This document shows positions 38,823-48,193 of a DNA stretch of 64,000 nt, one piece after another. Positions within the stretch are counted from its first letter, which is position 1. Each line of letters starts with the position of its first letter. The position numbers and the translations under genes are program-made. The stretch covers positions 103,408-167,407 of the forward strand of contig NZ_CAJXWX010000005.1 of assembly GCF_913062585.1 (NCBI RefSeq). The letters run 5' to 3'. This DNA comes from an uncultured Sphingomonas sp. Its GTDB lineage: Bacteria > Pseudomonadota > Alphaproteobacteria > Sphingomonadales > Sphingomonadaceae. Under the pieces are notes generated by a model. The model saw only the letters and a program-made list of their open reading frames with translations. It was not told where the DNA came from and did no database searches.

Positions 38823-38848
38823 AGCGGGGCGACTTCCGACGTAGCGTC

Positions 38849-39046
38849 CTTCCCTAGCCCCTCTCTGAGGGGAGAGGGTTGCGCAGACTTGGTCTTTGCA
38901 TAGCAAAGACTTAGTCGGAGCTGGGTGAGGGGTGGGCGCGCGAAGCGCGCGAGCCGAAGGCTCGCTCAACCCCTCACCCAAACTGCGCTAGCCAGCACGC
39001 TGGCTAGCTCCGCTAACCCTCTCCCCTGTCCAGGGGAGAGGGAAAG
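38849..39046. repeat. Intergenic repeat, family A copy 2
   Basis: Roughly 195 bases, nearly matching the element at 26250: GGGGAGAGGGTTGCGCAGAC, then TTGGTCTTTGCATAGCAAAG, AACCCCTCACCC and CTAACCCTCTCCCCTGTCCA. It carries a longer palindrome (GCTAGCCAGC/GCTGGCTAGC) that the first copy lacks. It lies in the 390-base gap after the DUF885 gene. No gene was seen in that gap. Confidence 0.75.
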
Positions 39047-39214
39047 AATGCGCGAACTGAATGCCGATCGGCTCTGGGATGCATGGCGTTTTCTTAAATC
39101 CCTCGCATCTTTTTAAGGGGCGAGGGGCGGAAAGGCTTACAGAATATCGACCCGTCCCAAAGCTTGGCCAAAGGCTGCACGGGCGGATAGGAACGGTGGC
39201 GGAGGATTACGATC

Positions 39215-39802
39215 ATGACCATGCCACGCCGCCGTCTCGCCCTTTCGTCGTTGTTGCTCGCCGCCTTGTCCTTTGGCGGCACTATGGCGCGTGCCGTCGA
39301 TGCCGCGCCGCGCGATCTGGGCGACTGGACGCTGGCGCCCAGCGAGGACGGGCAGGGGTGTTTCCTCACCCGCGTCTATAAGCGGCTAGGGGGCACGACC
39401 TTGCTCCTGGGGCTGGACCGCGACGGGTCGAACCACCTGACCGTGCTTAACGACAATTGGTCGATCAAGCCCAAGGAGCGCCTGTCGCTCGACTTCCGGC
39501 TGACCAGCGGCGGCTATCCGAAGCATTTCGCGGTCGGCCTGGCCTTGGACGGAAAGCGGGGCTTCGTGACCAGTTTCGAGAGCGCCTTTCCAACCTATTT
39601 CGCCAAGTCGCAGCGGCTGGACATTGCGCGCGGCGATGTGCCGGTCGAGCGCCTGATGCTGGACGGCAGCGGCGCGGCGATCGCGGCGTTGCGCGATTGC
39701 GTCACGGCGCAAACCGCCGCTCCCGCCAAGGCTTCGCGTGATGACGCTGCGCTTGACGGTATCCCGCGCGACCCATTTTCGAAGAAGTCGCGTCGAAAGT
39801 GA
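39215..39802 (+). CDS. Secreted hypothetical protein, 195 residues
   Basis: Signal peptide MTMPRRRLALSSLLLAALSF, mature start near VDAAPRDLGDWTLAPSEDGQ. Two cysteines (GCFLTR and RDCVTA) could form a disulfide. The ending is basic (FSKKSRRK). The fold hint, a short Trp motif followed by Cys and alternating beta strands, resembles small periplasmic proteins such as the IalB group, but this is weak. No function is assigned. Monocistronic. Confidence 0.6.
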   Translation: MTMPRRRLALSSLLLAALSFGGTMARAVDAAPRDLGDWTLAPSEDGQGCFLTRVYKRLGGTTLLLGLDRDGSNHLTVLNDNWSIKPKERLSLDFRLTSGGYPKHFAVGLALDGKRGFVTSFESAFPTYFAKSQRLDIARGDVPVERLMLDGSGAAIAALRDCVTAQTAAPAKASRDDAALDGIPRDPFSKKSRRK

Positions 39803-39970
39803 CAATAGCTGAACGCAGGATTAATAAGATTACATAGATCAGCGTGGTCGTGAGCTTTTAACAGATAACCATTGGTCGGGGAACTGGCACGGCTGAACAG
39901 AATGGGGATTGTCGAACTTTTTCCGCTCAGCTTCGTTGTTGCGGTTGCTTAACGAGTGGAAGAACAGCTT

Positions 39971-40282
39971 ATGTCTGCTTATGCGTCCAAATCCCTGATC
40001 GCGCTGGTGTCGTTGGCGGGTGCCGTCAGCCTCGGCGGGTGCGCCACCAAATCCTTCGTTCGGGAACAGATCGCGCCCGTCAGCCAACGCGTCGACTCGC
40101 TCGAACAGCGGCTCCAGCAGACCGACGGCACCGCCAAGGCGGCGCTGGCCGAGGCGCAGGCCGCGTCGGGCCAGGCCCAGGCCAATGGCCAGCGGCTGGA
40201 CCAGCTGGGCGGCCGTGTCGACGGCCTCGACCAGCGCATGACCGCGCAGGAACAGAAGCCCGCGCGTCGCCCGCGCCATTGA
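39971..40282 (+). CDS. Small outer-membrane-type lipoprotein with coiled coil
   Basis: A 103-residue lipoprotein: the lipobox SLGGC gives the acylated Cys near residue 23. It then has about 70 residues of heptad-like sequence (VSQRVDSLEQRLQQ, GQRLDQLGGRVDGLDQRMTA), predicted to form a coiled coil in the manner of Lpp-like proteins, and a basic tail KPARRPRH. It probably ties the outer membrane to the cell wall or supports envelope stability. Ends before a strong terminator. Confidence 0.7.
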   Translation: MSAYASKSLIALVSLAGAVSLGGCATKSFVREQIAPVSQRVDSLEQRLQQTDGTAKAALAEAQAASGQAQANGQRLDQLGGRVDGLDQRMTAQEQKPARRPRH

Positions 40283-40319
40283 TCCTTTCGGTCCAAGCGA
40301 CAGCTTGACCCCATGACGT

Positions 40320-40360
40320 GCCGGTCCTTCCCCTTTGAACCGGGGAAGGACCGGCCTTTT
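40320..40360 (+). terminator. Intrinsic terminator after the lipoprotein gene
   Basis: A perfect 14-bp stem: GCCGGTCCTTCCCC at 40320-40333 with its complement at 40342-40355, an eight-base loop, and CTTTT following. It lies 38 bases after the stop and ends 20 bases before the next gene start. Confidence 0.85.
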
Positions 40361-40379
40361 GCGTGAGTCCTCTGCCCCG

Positions 40380-41069
40380 ATGAAATTCCTGATGGTGCCG
40401 CTGGCCGGGCTGGCCCTGTTCCTTCCGGCGATCGGCGACGCGCGCCGGGTCGAGCCGCCCAAGGTGGCCGCGCGCCAGACGCGCCCCAAGGCTCCGGCCG
40501 AGCCGGCTCCCATGCTCACCCCGTCACCGGAGGCCCAGCGCGTGATCGCATGGGTCGGCCGCGCGAAGGATAATCGCGGATTGCCCTGGGCGGTGGTCGA
40601 CAAGGTCAATGCGACCCTGTTCCTGTTCGCGCCCGACGGTACGCGGATGGCCGCGGTGCCGGTCCTGATCGGCATCATGCCGGGCGACGATGCCAACCCC
40701 GGCGTCGGCACCAAGACGCTGGCCTCGCTCGGCCCGGCCGAAAAGACGACGCCTGCCGGGCGGTATCTGGCCAAGTTCGGCCTGCCGGTGGCGGGCGAGC
40801 GCGTCCTGTGGGTCGATTATGCGACCTCGGTCGCGCTGCATCCGATCCCCAAGGATGCGGGCGCCAGGGAAAAGCGGCGCGAGCGGATGCTGTCGCCCAC
40901 GCCGGACGACAATCGGATCACCTTCGGCTGCATCAACGTGCCGCAGGCCTTCTATGCCAAGCAGCTGCGACCGACCTTCCGCAAGAAGGGCGGCTATGTC
41001 TATGTCCTGCCGGATACCAAGCCGATCGAGGACGTCTTCCCGATGCTCCGCGCGCAGCCTTCGGCCTAA
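40380..41069 (+). CDS. L,D-transpeptidase-like periplasmic protein
   Basis: A 229-residue exported protein with signal peptide [20 protein letters not shown]. It has a YkuD-type core: [40 protein letters not shown] and [20 protein letters not shown]. The expected catalytic Cys is residue 184. The His of the motif is in SVALHP, but the usual Ser/His-x-Gly-Cys context reads Thr-Phe-Gly-Cys. It probably makes 3-3 cross-links or attaches proteins in peptidoglycan. The end overlaps the GNAT gene by four bases, tail to tail. Confidence 0.82.
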   Translation: MKFLMVPLAGLALFLPAIGDARRVEPPKVAARQTRPKAPAEPAPMLTPSPEAQRVIAWVGRAKDNRGLPWAVVDKVNATLFLFAPDGTRMAAVPVLIGIMPGDDANPGVGTKTLASLGPAEKTTPAGRYLAKFGLPVAGERVLWVDYATSVALHPIPKDAGAREKRRERMLSPTPDDNRITFGCINVPQAFYAKQLRPTFRKKGGYVYVLPDTKPIEDVFPMLRAQPSA

Positions 41070-41596
41070 AGGCGCTTGCCCATGCGGATCAGCGGCACGC
41101 GGACTCCGTCGACCGGAGCGGACAGGACGGGCTCGATCGTTTCATAGCCACAGGCGCGGTAGAGCGGCTCGCCCGCCAGCGTGGCCATCATCTCGGCCGA
41201 GTGGAAGCCCGCATCCTGTGCGGCCGCCTCGCACCGCGCCAGGATCGCGCGGCCCAGGCCCCGTCGCGCGAAATCGGGATCGACATACATCGCCCGGATG
41301 CGCGCCGGGTCGCGGGCGGGATCGAGCATGGTCGCGTCGCGCAGCTTCTGGCTATGATCGCCGCCATAAAGCGTCGCCCGCGCGCTCCAGCCGCCGCAGG
41401 CTGCCAGCCGCCCATTCTTCTCGGCAAGCAGATAGGTACCGTCGGCGATCAATTGTGTATCCAGTCCCATGACAGACCGGCTGGCGGTGATTTGGGCGGG
41501 CGTGAGAAAGTCTTGCTGAAGCACGGCGATGGCGCGTTCCATCAGCGCTGCGATGGCGGGAATGTCGGAGGTCTCGGCCCAGCGAAAGGAAAACAT
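41066..41596 (-). CDS. GNAT family N-acetyltransferase
   Basis: A 176-residue acetyltransferase. Motif A for acetyl-CoA binding is [20 protein letters not shown], followed by [20 protein letters not shown] and [10 protein letters not shown]. The N-terminal strand-helix [20 protein letters not shown] is also typical. The substrate amine is unknown. The start at 41596 is chosen because residues before it are not family-like. Confidence 0.85.
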   Translation of the reverse strand: MFSFRWAETSDIPAIAALMERAIAVLQQDFLTPAQITASRSVMGLDTQLIADGTYLLAEKNGRLAACGGWSARATLYGGDHSQKLRDATMLDPARDPARIRAMYVDPDFARRGLGRAILARCEAAAQDAGFHSAEMMATLAGEPLYRACGYETIEPVLSAPVDGVRVPLIRMGKRL

Positions 41597-41690
41597 GTCT
41601 CTTGTTCGGGACAAATTTCCCGATCCGTCAATGAAGATATGGTGAACGGTGACAATCGACACCAGTCACAAGCTGGGATAAGCCGGTCAG

Positions 41691-43616
41691 ATGGCAGACA
41701 TTCCTCAAACCCCGCTGCTCGACACGGTCCACACTCCCGACGACCTGCGTCGGCTGGCCCCCGAACAGCTGCGGCAACTCGCCGACGAATTGCGGACCGA
41801 GACGATCTCGGCGGTGGGCACCACCGGCGGCCATCTCGGCTCCGGGCTGGGTGTCGTCGAGCTGACGGTCGCGCTCCACTATGTCTTCAATACCCCCGAC
41901 GACCGGCTGATCTGGGACGTCGGCCATCAATGCTATCCGCACAAGATCCTGACCGGACGGCGCGACCGTATCCGCACCATCCGCCAGGGCGGCGGCCTGT
42001 CGGGCTTCACCAAGCGATCGGAAAGCGAATACGACCCGTTCGGCGCGGCGCACAGCTCGACCTCGATCTCGGCCGCGCTCGGCTTTGCGGTGGCCAACAA
42101 GCTCGCGGGGACGCCCGGCAAGGGCATCGCGGTGATCGGCGACGGCGCGATGTCGGCGGGCATGGCCTATGAGGCGATGAACAATGCCGAACAGGCGGGC
42201 AATCGCCTGGTCGTCATCCTGAACGACAACGACATGTCGATCGCTCCGCCGGTCGGGGGCCTGTCAGCGTACCTGTCGCGCATGGTGTCGAGCCGCGAAT
42301 TCCTTGGCGTGCGCGACGTGCTCAAGAAGCTCGCCAGGCGTTTCCCGCGTCCGATCCAGAAGGCGGCGCAGAAGACCGACGAGTTCGCGCGCGGCATGAC
42401 CATGGGCGGCACGCTGTTCGAGGAGCTGGGTTTTTATTATGTCGGCCCGATCGACGGTCACAATCTCGACCATCTGATCCCAGTGCTGGAGAATGTCCGC
42501 GACGCCGAGCAGGGGCCGATCCTGATCCATGTCGTCACCAAGAAGGGCAAGGGCTATGCCCCGGCCGAGGCGGCGGCGGACAAATATCACGGCGTCCAGA
42601 AGTTCGACGTCATCACCGGCGCCCAGGCCAAGGCGCCGCCGGGCCCGCCGGCCTACCAGAACGTCTTTGGCGAGACGCTGGCGAAGGAAGCGGAGAGCGA
42701 TCCGCGCATCTGTGCGATCACGGCGGCGATGCCCTCGGGCACCGGCCTCGACAGGTTCGCCAACGCGCATCCCGATCGCTTCTTCGACGTCGGTATCGCC
42801 GAGCAACATGCCGTAACCTTCGCGGCGGGTCTGGCGGCGCAGGGAATGCGGCCCTTCTGCGCCATCTATTCGACCTTCCTGCAGCGCGCCTATGACCAGG
42901 TGGTCCATGACGTGGCGATCCAGAACCTGCCGGTCCGCTTCGCGATCGACCGTGCGGGGCTGGTCGGTGCGGACGGTGCGACCCATGCGGGCTCGTTCGA
43001 CGTCACCTATCTGGCCAGCCTGCCCAATATGGTGGTGATGGCCGCCGCCGACGAGGCGGAGCTGGTCCATATGGTCCATACCTGCGTCAACCACGATAGC
43101 AGCCCGATCGCGGTCCGCTATCCGCGCGGGAACGGCGTCGGCGTCGCGCTGCCCGAGACGCCGCAGCTGCTGGAGATCGGCAAGGGCCGGGTCGTGCGCG
43201 AGGGCAAGAAGGTCGCGATCCTGTCGCTCGGCACCCGCCTGGCCGAGGCGCTCCGCGCCGCCGACACGCTGGAGGCCAAGGGGCTGTCGACCTCGGTCGC
43301 CGACCTGCGCTTCGCCAAGCCGCTCGACGAGGCGCTGATCCGCCGGATGCTGACCACGCATGAGGTGGCGGTGACGATCGAGGAGAATGCGATCGGGGGC
43401 TTCGGCGCGCATGTCCTGACTATGGCGTCGGACGAAGGGCTGATCGACGGTGGGCTGAAGCTGCGCACGATGCGCCTGCCCGACATCTTCCAGGATCAGG
43501 ACAAGCCCGAGGTGCAGTACGCCCAGGCCGGTCTCGACGCCGATGCGATCGTCGAGACGGTGTTGAAGGCGCTGCGCCATAATAGCGCGAACGTGCCCGA
43601 GGGCGCCCGCGCATGA
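41691..43616 (+). CDS. dxs: 1-deoxy-D-xylulose-5-phosphate synthase
   Basis: First enzyme of the MEP isoprenoid pathway: joins pyruvate and glyceraldehyde 3-phosphate using thiamine diphosphate. At 641 residues it is the usual size. Motifs: [36 protein letters not shown], the thiamine-binding [37 protein letters not shown], and [20 protein letters not shown] with the catalytic Glu. Its product goes to Dxr (7964). The stop overlaps a 57-residue membrane ORF as ATGA. Confidence 0.97.
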   Translation: MADIPQTPLLDTVHTPDDLRRLAPEQLRQLADELRTETISAVGTTGGHLGSGLGVVELTVALHYVFNTPDDRLIWDVGHQCYPHKILTGRRDRIRTIRQGGGLSGFTKRSESEYDPFGAAHSSTSISAALGFAVANKLAGTPGKGIAVIGDGAMSAGMAYEAMNNAEQAGNRLVVILNDNDMSIAPPVGGLSAYLSRMVSSREFLGVRDVLKKLARRFPRPIQKAAQKTDEFARGMTMGGTLFEELGFYYVGPIDGHNLDHLIPVLENVRDAEQGPILIHVVTKKGKGYAPAEAAADKYHGVQKFDVITGAQAKAPPGPPAYQNVFGETLAKEAESDPRICAITAAMPSGTGLDRFANAHPDRFFDVGIAEQHAVTFAAGLAAQGMRPFCAIYSTFLQRAYDQVVHDVAIQNLPVRFAIDRAGLVGADGATHAGSFDVTYLASLPNMVVMAAADEAELVHMVHTCVNHDSSPIAVRYPRGNGVGVALPETPQLLEIGKGRVVREGKKVAILSLGTRLAEALRAADTLEAKGLSTSVADLRFAKPLDEALIRRMLTTHEVAVTIEENAIGGFGAHVLTMASDEGLIDGGLKLRTMRLPDIFQDQDKPEVQYAQAGLDADAIVETVLKALRHNSANVPEGARA

Positions 43617-43786
43617 TCCGGGGCTGGACCGCCGTCATCGTCTTCACGACGCTGGCGGTGGTCATGATGGTCGGGGTGAATGTCCGCATGTGGCGGCGGA
43701 TGAAGGCCACCACGGCCGCGGCAAAGGCCGAGGCGGCGCGGGAAGAGCGCGAAAACGACGGCAGTTCCGACCTCCGTTCAGCCTGA
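43613..43786 (+). CDS. 57-residue membrane microprotein coupled to dxs
   Basis: The ATG overlaps the dxs stop (ATGA at 43613-43616). The product [20 protein letters not shown] then GVNVRMWRR has one N-terminal transmembrane helix followed by a basic then Ala/Glu-rich cytoplasmic tail ([14 protein letters not shown]). The last residues SSDLRSA and the stop codon lie inside an intergenic repeat that begins at about 43774, so the repeat seems to have set the present C-terminus. Function unknown. Confidence 0.55.
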   Translation: MIRGWTAVIVFTTLAVVMMVGVNVRMWRRMKATTAAAKAEAAREERENDGSSDLRSA

Positions 43787-44078
43787 GCGAAGTCGAAGGC
43801 CAATGGAAACCCTCACCACTCGGCGTTCCCCGGCGAAGGCCGGGGCCCAGTTGCTGCCCGGATGAGATGGCGCGGTGAACCTGCGTGGGAGGCGACTGCC
43901 ACCGATCGCCATGGCCTCCCACTCGCCGTCTCTACCCCTCTCGGCCTCACAGAAACTGGGCCCCGGCCTCCGCCGGGGAACGCGAAGTGGTGGGGCTCGC
44001 CCTTGGCCTTCGACTCCGCTCAGGCTGAACGGTGTTTGGGTGCTCCTCGACCACCGTTCGCGCTGAGCGAAGTCGAAG
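43774..44078. repeat. Large imperfect inverted repeat, family C
   Basis: CCGTTCAGCCTGAGCGAAGT-CGAAGGCC at 43774 and its inverse ending CAGGCTGAACGG at 44032 form the outer ends. Inside, GGCGTTCCCCGGCGAAGGCC and GGGGCCCAG are mirrored by CTGGGCCCCGGCCTCCGCCG and GGGAACGC. Each arm is about 75-80 bases and the spacer about 100. A third unit, CCGTTCGCGCTGAGCGAAGT at 44054, follows in the left-arm orientation. It fills the 335-base gap between the dxs unit and the hydrolase. No gene was seen there. Confidence 0.7.
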
Positions 44079-44121
44079 CGCAGGCCCCGACATCCGCCGA
44101 GAATCCGGCTTCGGCACCGAT

Positions 44122-44802
44122 TCACCGCCCCAGATAATGCGCCTGCGCCGCATCGGTCGCGTTCACCGCCAGAACCGCACGCGCCTCGCTGGGCGATAAC
44201 GGGCCGGAGGGCGTCGGCCTGTCCATTCCGCTGGCCGCGATCACCCGGCCGAGCAATTCCTGCCCCTCCTGCCACCAGCCGAGCCCACTCGCGGCATTGA
44301 TATGCCCCTGATGCCCGGCATCGACGAAGTGGCTGCCCCAATCGACCGCCAGGCTGTGCGCGCGTTCGATCGAGATCCAGGGATCGTCCTGGCTCGCGAC
44401 CAGAATCGAGGGGAAGGGGAGCGGCGTGCGGGGGCTGGGCGCGAAGCCCTTCAACGCCTCCGGCGCATCGGCCCGATCGACATCGGCGGGCGCGACCAGC
44501 AAGGCGCCCGCGACGGGCCAGCCATAGGGTTGCGGCGACAGCTCCGCCCACCAGGCGACCGCCAGGCAGCCCAGCGAATGGGCTGCCAGGATCACGGGCG
44601 CCTGCGCCTGCCGGATCGCCTGGTCCAGCCGCGTGACCCAGGCATTGCGGTGCGGCGTCGACCACATGCCCAGTTCGACCCGGATTGTGTCGGGTCGCGC
44701 CTCTTCCCACAGGCTTTGCCAGTGCGAGCGGCCCGAGCCGCCAAGTCCCGGTACGGTGAGGACCGTTGGTTTGCGGGCCTCATAGGATGCGAACGAACCC
44801 AT
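44122..44802 (-). CDS. RBBP9/YdeN family serine hydrolase
   Basis: A 226-residue cytoplasmic alpha/beta hydrolase. PTVLTVPGLGGSGRSHWQSL is the family start. The nucleophile is in AAHSLGCLAVAWW, the acid is probably in SQDDPWIS, and the His is in DAGHQGHINAASG. The substrate is unknown. The start at 44802 (MGSFASYEARK) fits the family. Convergent with nothing close, divergent from tlyA. Confidence 0.87.
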   Translation of the reverse strand: MGSFASYEARKPTVLTVPGLGGSGRSHWQSLWEEARPDTIRVELGMWSTPHRNAWVTRLDQAIRQAQAPVILAAHSLGCLAVAWWAELSPQPYGWPVAGALLVAPADVDRADAPEALKGFAPSPRTPLPFPSILVASQDDPWISIERAHSLAVDWGSHFVDAGHQGHINAASGLGWWQEGQELLGRVIAASGMDRPTPSGPLSPSEARAVLAVNATDAAQAHYLGR

Positions 44803-44938
44803 ATGGCATCTCCTCGATAGGGCCGGGACGACTCCCGATCCTGTGAGGGAAGATATTCCCACTAAAAAGATAGGCAATAGGCATCGCGCCCAGTGGATGA
44901 CGGCTTGCGACGGACCGAGCCCGGCGGTAGGGGCGGGC

Positions 44939-45673
44939 ATGGCCAAGCTGCGTGTCGACCAGATGCTCGTGGACCGCGGACTCGTGGAGTCCCGTTCGCG
45001 CGCGCAGGCGCTGGTGATGGCGGGCCTCGTCTTTTCGGGCGAAACGAAGATCGCCAAGCCCGGCCAGCAACTGGCCGAGGATGCGGGCCTGGAGGTGCGC
45101 GGGCGCGACCATCCCTGGGTCTCGCGCGGCGGCATCAAGCTGGCCCATGGACTGGAGCATTTCGGCTGGGACGTGACCGGAGCGGTTGCGATCGACGTCG
45201 GCAGCTCGACCGGCGGCTTTACCGACGTGCTGCTGCAAAAGGGCGCCGCGCGTGTCTATGCGGTCGACAGCGGGACCAACCAGCTCGCCTGGTCGCTCCG
45301 CCAGGACCCGCGCGTGATCGTCCATGAACAGACGAGCGCGCGCATCCTGACCGAGGCGCATATTCCCGAGCCCGTCGACATGATCGTGTGCGACGCCAGC
45401 TTTATCGGCCTGGCGAAGGTGCTCGAACGGCCTTTGGGCTTCGCCAGACCCGGCGCACGGCTGCTGGCGCTGATCAAGCCGCAATTCGAGGCGGGGCGCG
45501 AAGAAGTGGGCAAGGGCGGCGTGGTCCGCGACCCGGCGGTCCATCAGCGGGTCTGCGATCAGGTCGTCGCCTGGCTGACGGACATCGGCTGGGCGGTGGC
45601 AGGAGTCGTACAGAGCCCGATCACCGGTCCAGAGGGCAATATCGAGTTTTTGGTGGCCGCATCCCGAAATTGA
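44939..45673 (+). CDS. tlyA: TlyA family rRNA 2'-O-methyltransferase
   Basis: A 244-residue protein with an S4 RNA-binding domain (residues 1-60, LRVDQMLVDRGLVESRSRAQ) and a FtsJ-like methyltransferase domain. AIDVGSSTGGFTDVLLQKGA is the SAM site, with VCDASFIGLAKVL and LIKPQFEAGREEVGKGGVV downstream. TlyA methylates 16S and 23S rRNA. Some homologues have been called hemolysins. AGGGGC precedes the ATG. Confidence 0.93.
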   Translation: MAKLRVDQMLVDRGLVESRSRAQALVMAGLVFSGETKIAKPGQQLAEDAGLEVRGRDHPWVSRGGIKLAHGLEHFGWDVTGAVAIDVGSSTGGFTDVLLQKGAARVYAVDSGTNQLAWSLRQDPRVIVHEQTSARILTEAHIPEPVDMIVCDASFIGLAKVLERPLGFARPGARLLALIKPQFEAGREEVGKGGVVRDPAVHQRVCDQVVAWLTDIGWAVAGVVQSPITGPEGNIEFLVAASRN

Positions 45674-45745
45674 ACGGGACGGGGTCTATTACGTTCACCT
45701 TATCCATTTACGGCACCCGGTCGCTGGGGCAGATCGGCGGCTATC

Positions 45746-46315
45746 ATGGCGAAAGAGAGACGAGTGGGTACGATCGCATCAAAAGGGCAGTTGCGGATGT
45801 CGTTCCTGCGCTGGGCGATCGTCATCGTGCCACTGATCCTGCTGCTGGGCTTCGCGTCGGGCCGCGTGGTGCCCTCGGGCAGCGAGAATAGCTGGTATGT
45901 CGCGCTGACCAAGTCCGAGCTGAACCCACCGGGCTGGGTGTTTCCGATCATGTGGACGACGCTCTACATCCTGATCGGCCTGGCCTTGTCGATGATCGTT
46001 CATGCGCGCGGTGCAAAGGGGCGGGGCGTTGCGATCGGGCTGTTCGTGATCCAGTTCCTGCTCAACCTGTCCTGGACGCCGCTTTTCTTCGGCGCGCACA
46101 AGGTCGGAACGGCGCTGTTCGTCATCATCGCCATCCTGCTGCTGTCGATTGCGACCACCGCCGCTTTCGCGCGCATCCGCAAGGGCGCGGCCTGGTTGAT
46201 GGTCCCCTATCTGGTGTGGCTGTCCTTTGCGGGTGTCCTCAACTGGCGGATCGACCAGCTGAATCCGGGTGCGGAAAGGCTTGTGCCGGGGGCCCAGACC
46301 TCCCAAATGCTTTGA
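45746..46315 (+). CDS. tspO: TspO/MBR family membrane protein
   Basis: A 189-residue five-helix membrane protein of the tryptophan-rich sensory protein family, which binds porphyrins and cholesterol-like ligands. Characteristic segments: SELNPPGWVFPIMWTTLYIL, FVIQFLLNLSWTPLFFGAH and VPYLVWLSFAGVLNWRIDQL. It lies in the outer membrane or cytoplasmic membrane in other alphaproteobacteria. The first 18 residues before MSFLRW are unusually hydrophilic, so a later start (45797) is possible. Confidence 0.92.
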   Translation: MAKERRVGTIASKGQLRMSFLRWAIVIVPLILLLGFASGRVVPSGSENSWYVALTKSELNPPGWVFPIMWTTLYILIGLALSMIVHARGAKGRGVAIGLFVIQFLLNLSWTPLFFGAHKVGTALFVIIAILLLSIATTAAFARIRKGAAWLMVPYLVWLSFAGVLNWRIDQLNPGAERLVPGAQTSQML

Positions 46316-46336
46316 AACGATTTTTGGGAATTTGAC

Positions 46337-46606
46337 ATGCAGGCCGACAACAAGCTGTTCGACGATTTCGCCAAGGTGATGAACGGCCTGGCCGGGACCG
46401 TGGCGGGCATGGGGCGCGAGGCCGAGGCGAGCGCCCGTTCGCGCGCGCGCGAGTGGATCGGCGGGCTGGACTTCGTCAGCCGCGAGGAGTTCGAGGTTGC
46501 CAAGGCGATGGCGGTCGCCGCGCGTGACGAAGCCGATGCGCTGAAGGCGCGCCTGGACGCACTGGAAGCCCGGCTCGCTGGTGCGACGACCGGGGCCGAA
46601 TCCTGA
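46337..46606 (+). CDS. ubiK: Ubiquinone biosynthesis accessory factor UbiK
   Basis: An 89-residue BMFP-type protein: two amphipathic helices and a C-terminal trimeric coiled coil. FDDFAKVMNGLAGTVAGMGR, then FVSREEFEVAKAMAVAARDE and LKARLDALEARL are the typical parts. UbiK assists the Ubi complex in aerobic ubiquinone synthesis. It follows tspO by 21 bases. Confidence 0.88.
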   Translation: MQADNKLFDDFAKVMNGLAGTVAGMGREAEASARSRAREWIGGLDFVSREEFEVAKAMAVAARDEADALKARLDALEARLAGATTGAES

Positions 46607-46744
46607 CCGAAATCCCGGGCCAGGGATGGCGGACCGGCCGATCGCGGCCGACAGCTATCCACAGAAATCGGTCATCGGCCGCTTGCAGCGGACCCCTGAG
46701 CGGTGCAACCTGCGTCGGTCTGGGTTTGTTCGCAAGGGCCAGTG

Positions 46745-47248
46745 ATGCTTGAATCGACCGATCATGAAGCCGATGAATCGGCCCCCATCGACATGCTGGA
46801 GGCGTATTTCGCCGCCCATGGGTGGGAGCATGAGCGTCACGACGAAGAGATCGTCGCGACCGTCAAGGGCAGCTGGGCGACCTATGAGCTTCGCGCCCTG
46901 TGGCGCGACGATGATAGCGTCCTGCAATTCCTGGCTTTCCCCGACATCAAGGTGACCGAGGATCGCCGCGCCGGTATCTATGAGACACTGGCGTTGGTCA
47001 ACGAGCAGCTGTGGATCGGTCATTTCGAACTCTGGTCGAACAGCGGCATCCTGCTGTATCGCCATGCCACGATGGTCGATGGCGGCGAGGAGGGCACCAT
47101 CTCCCTGTCCGCCACCGAGCTGCTCGTTGAATCGGCGATCGAGGAGTGCGAGCGCTTCTATCCGGTGTTCCAGTTCGTGCTATGGGGCGGAAAGACGCCC
47201 CGCGAGGCGCTGGCCGCCGCGCTGATCGAGACCCAGGGCGAGGCCTGA
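46745..47248 (+). CDS. YbjN domain-containing protein
   Basis: A 167-residue soluble acidic protein matching the YbjN family, which has a type III secretion chaperone-like fold. It begins MLESTDHEADESAPIDMLEA and continues HERHDEEIVATVKGSWATYE, YETLALVNEQLWIGHFELWS. Function is poorly known. GTG 46742 is an alternative start. proC begins one base after its stop, so the two are one transcript. Confidence 0.85.
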   Translation: MLESTDHEADESAPIDMLEAYFAAHGWEHERHDEEIVATVKGSWATYELRALWRDDDSVLQFLAFPDIKVTEDRRAGIYETLALVNEQLWIGHFELWSNSGILLYRHATMVDGGEEGTISLSATELLVESAIEECERFYPVFQFVLWGGKTPREALAAALIETQGEA

Positions 47249-47249
47249 C

Positions 47250-48059
47250 ATGGCGGATGGCGGCTTTCCGGTCGGACCCATCTGGCTGGTCGGATGCGGC
47301 AACATGGCCGGCGCGATGCTGCATCGCTGGCTGGCCGAGGGGCTCGACCCAGCCCAGGTCACCGTCATCACCCGCAGCGGCACTCGCGCGCCCGAGGGTG
47401 TTCGGTCGCTGACCGCCTTGCCGGTCGACGAAAGCCCGGCAGTGCTGATGCTGGGGTTCAAGCCGCAACAACTCGACGCTATCGCGCCCACCCTGGTGCA
47501 TCTGAACCCCGCGATCCTGTTGTCGATCCTGGCAGGTGTCGAGGCAGCGGCGCTGGCCAGCCGGATCCCGGCCGGCGCGGTGGTGCGAATGATGCCCAAC
47601 CTGCCCGTCGCGATCGGGCAGGGGGTGACCGCGCTCTATACGCGCTCGACCGACCAAGCGGTCCGTGAAGCGGCCGAGGCGCTGGCCCGGCCGCTGGGAC
47701 TTGCGCCATGGATCGAGGACGAGGCGCAGTTCGACGCGGTCACCGCGCTTGCCGGATGCGGCCCGGCCTTCGTCTTTCGCTTCATCGACGCCGTTGCGCA
47801 GGCGGGTGTAGCGCTGGGGCTCGATCCCGAACTGGCCCGGCAGCTCGCGCTGGCGACCGTCGACGGGGCAGGGGCCATGGCGATCGGCGCGGATGCGTCA
47901 CCCGCCGTCCTTGCCGACCGGGTGGCCAGCCCCGGTGGTTCGACCCGCGAAGGGCTCAATGTGCTGGATGCCGGGGATGCGCTCAAGCGGCTGATGGCCG
48001 ACACGCTGGCGGCGTCGGAACGGCGCAATCGTGAAATGGCGGCTGCCGCGCGGGGCTGA
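47250..48059 (+). CDS. proC: Pyrroline-5-carboxylate reductase
   Basis: Last step of proline synthesis: reduces pyrroline-5-carboxylate with NAD(P)H. The 269-residue protein has the dinucleotide site WLVGCGNMAGAMLHRWL near residue 12, VLMLGFKPQQLDAI, RMMPNLPVAIGQGVTALY, and the C-terminal dimer domain with ALAGCGPAFVFRFIDAVAQA and VASPGGSTREGLNVLD. Cytoplasmic. Convergent with the MarR gene. Confidence 0.95.
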   Translation: MADGGFPVGPIWLVGCGNMAGAMLHRWLAEGLDPAQVTVITRSGTRAPEGVRSLTALPVDESPAVLMLGFKPQQLDAIAPTLVHLNPAILLSILAGVEAAALASRIPAGAVVRMMPNLPVAIGQGVTALYTRSTDQAVREAAEALARPLGLAPWIEDEAQFDAVTALAGCGPAFVFRFIDAVAQAGVALGLDPELARQLALATVDGAGAMAIGADASPAVLADRVASPGGSTREGLNVLDAGDALKRLMADTLAASERRNREMAAAARG

Positions 48060-48193
48060 CTTTTGGTTCAGGCGAAGCCGCGAAGGTGGATTGCTTATGG
48101 CAATCTCACTCTTTCATCCACTTGCGGTGGAAGGCCTGGCGGAGCGCCACGCGAGACACCTCCGCGTTCTCCGCGCCTCCGCGCGAAGAAAGG

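Noticed and set aside
48140..48193. CRISPR-like or satellite repeat in the proC-MarR gap
   Set aside because: CTCCGCG-type words recur (CCTCCGCGTTCTCCGCGCCT) but only as one short degenerate run, without spacers or regular units.
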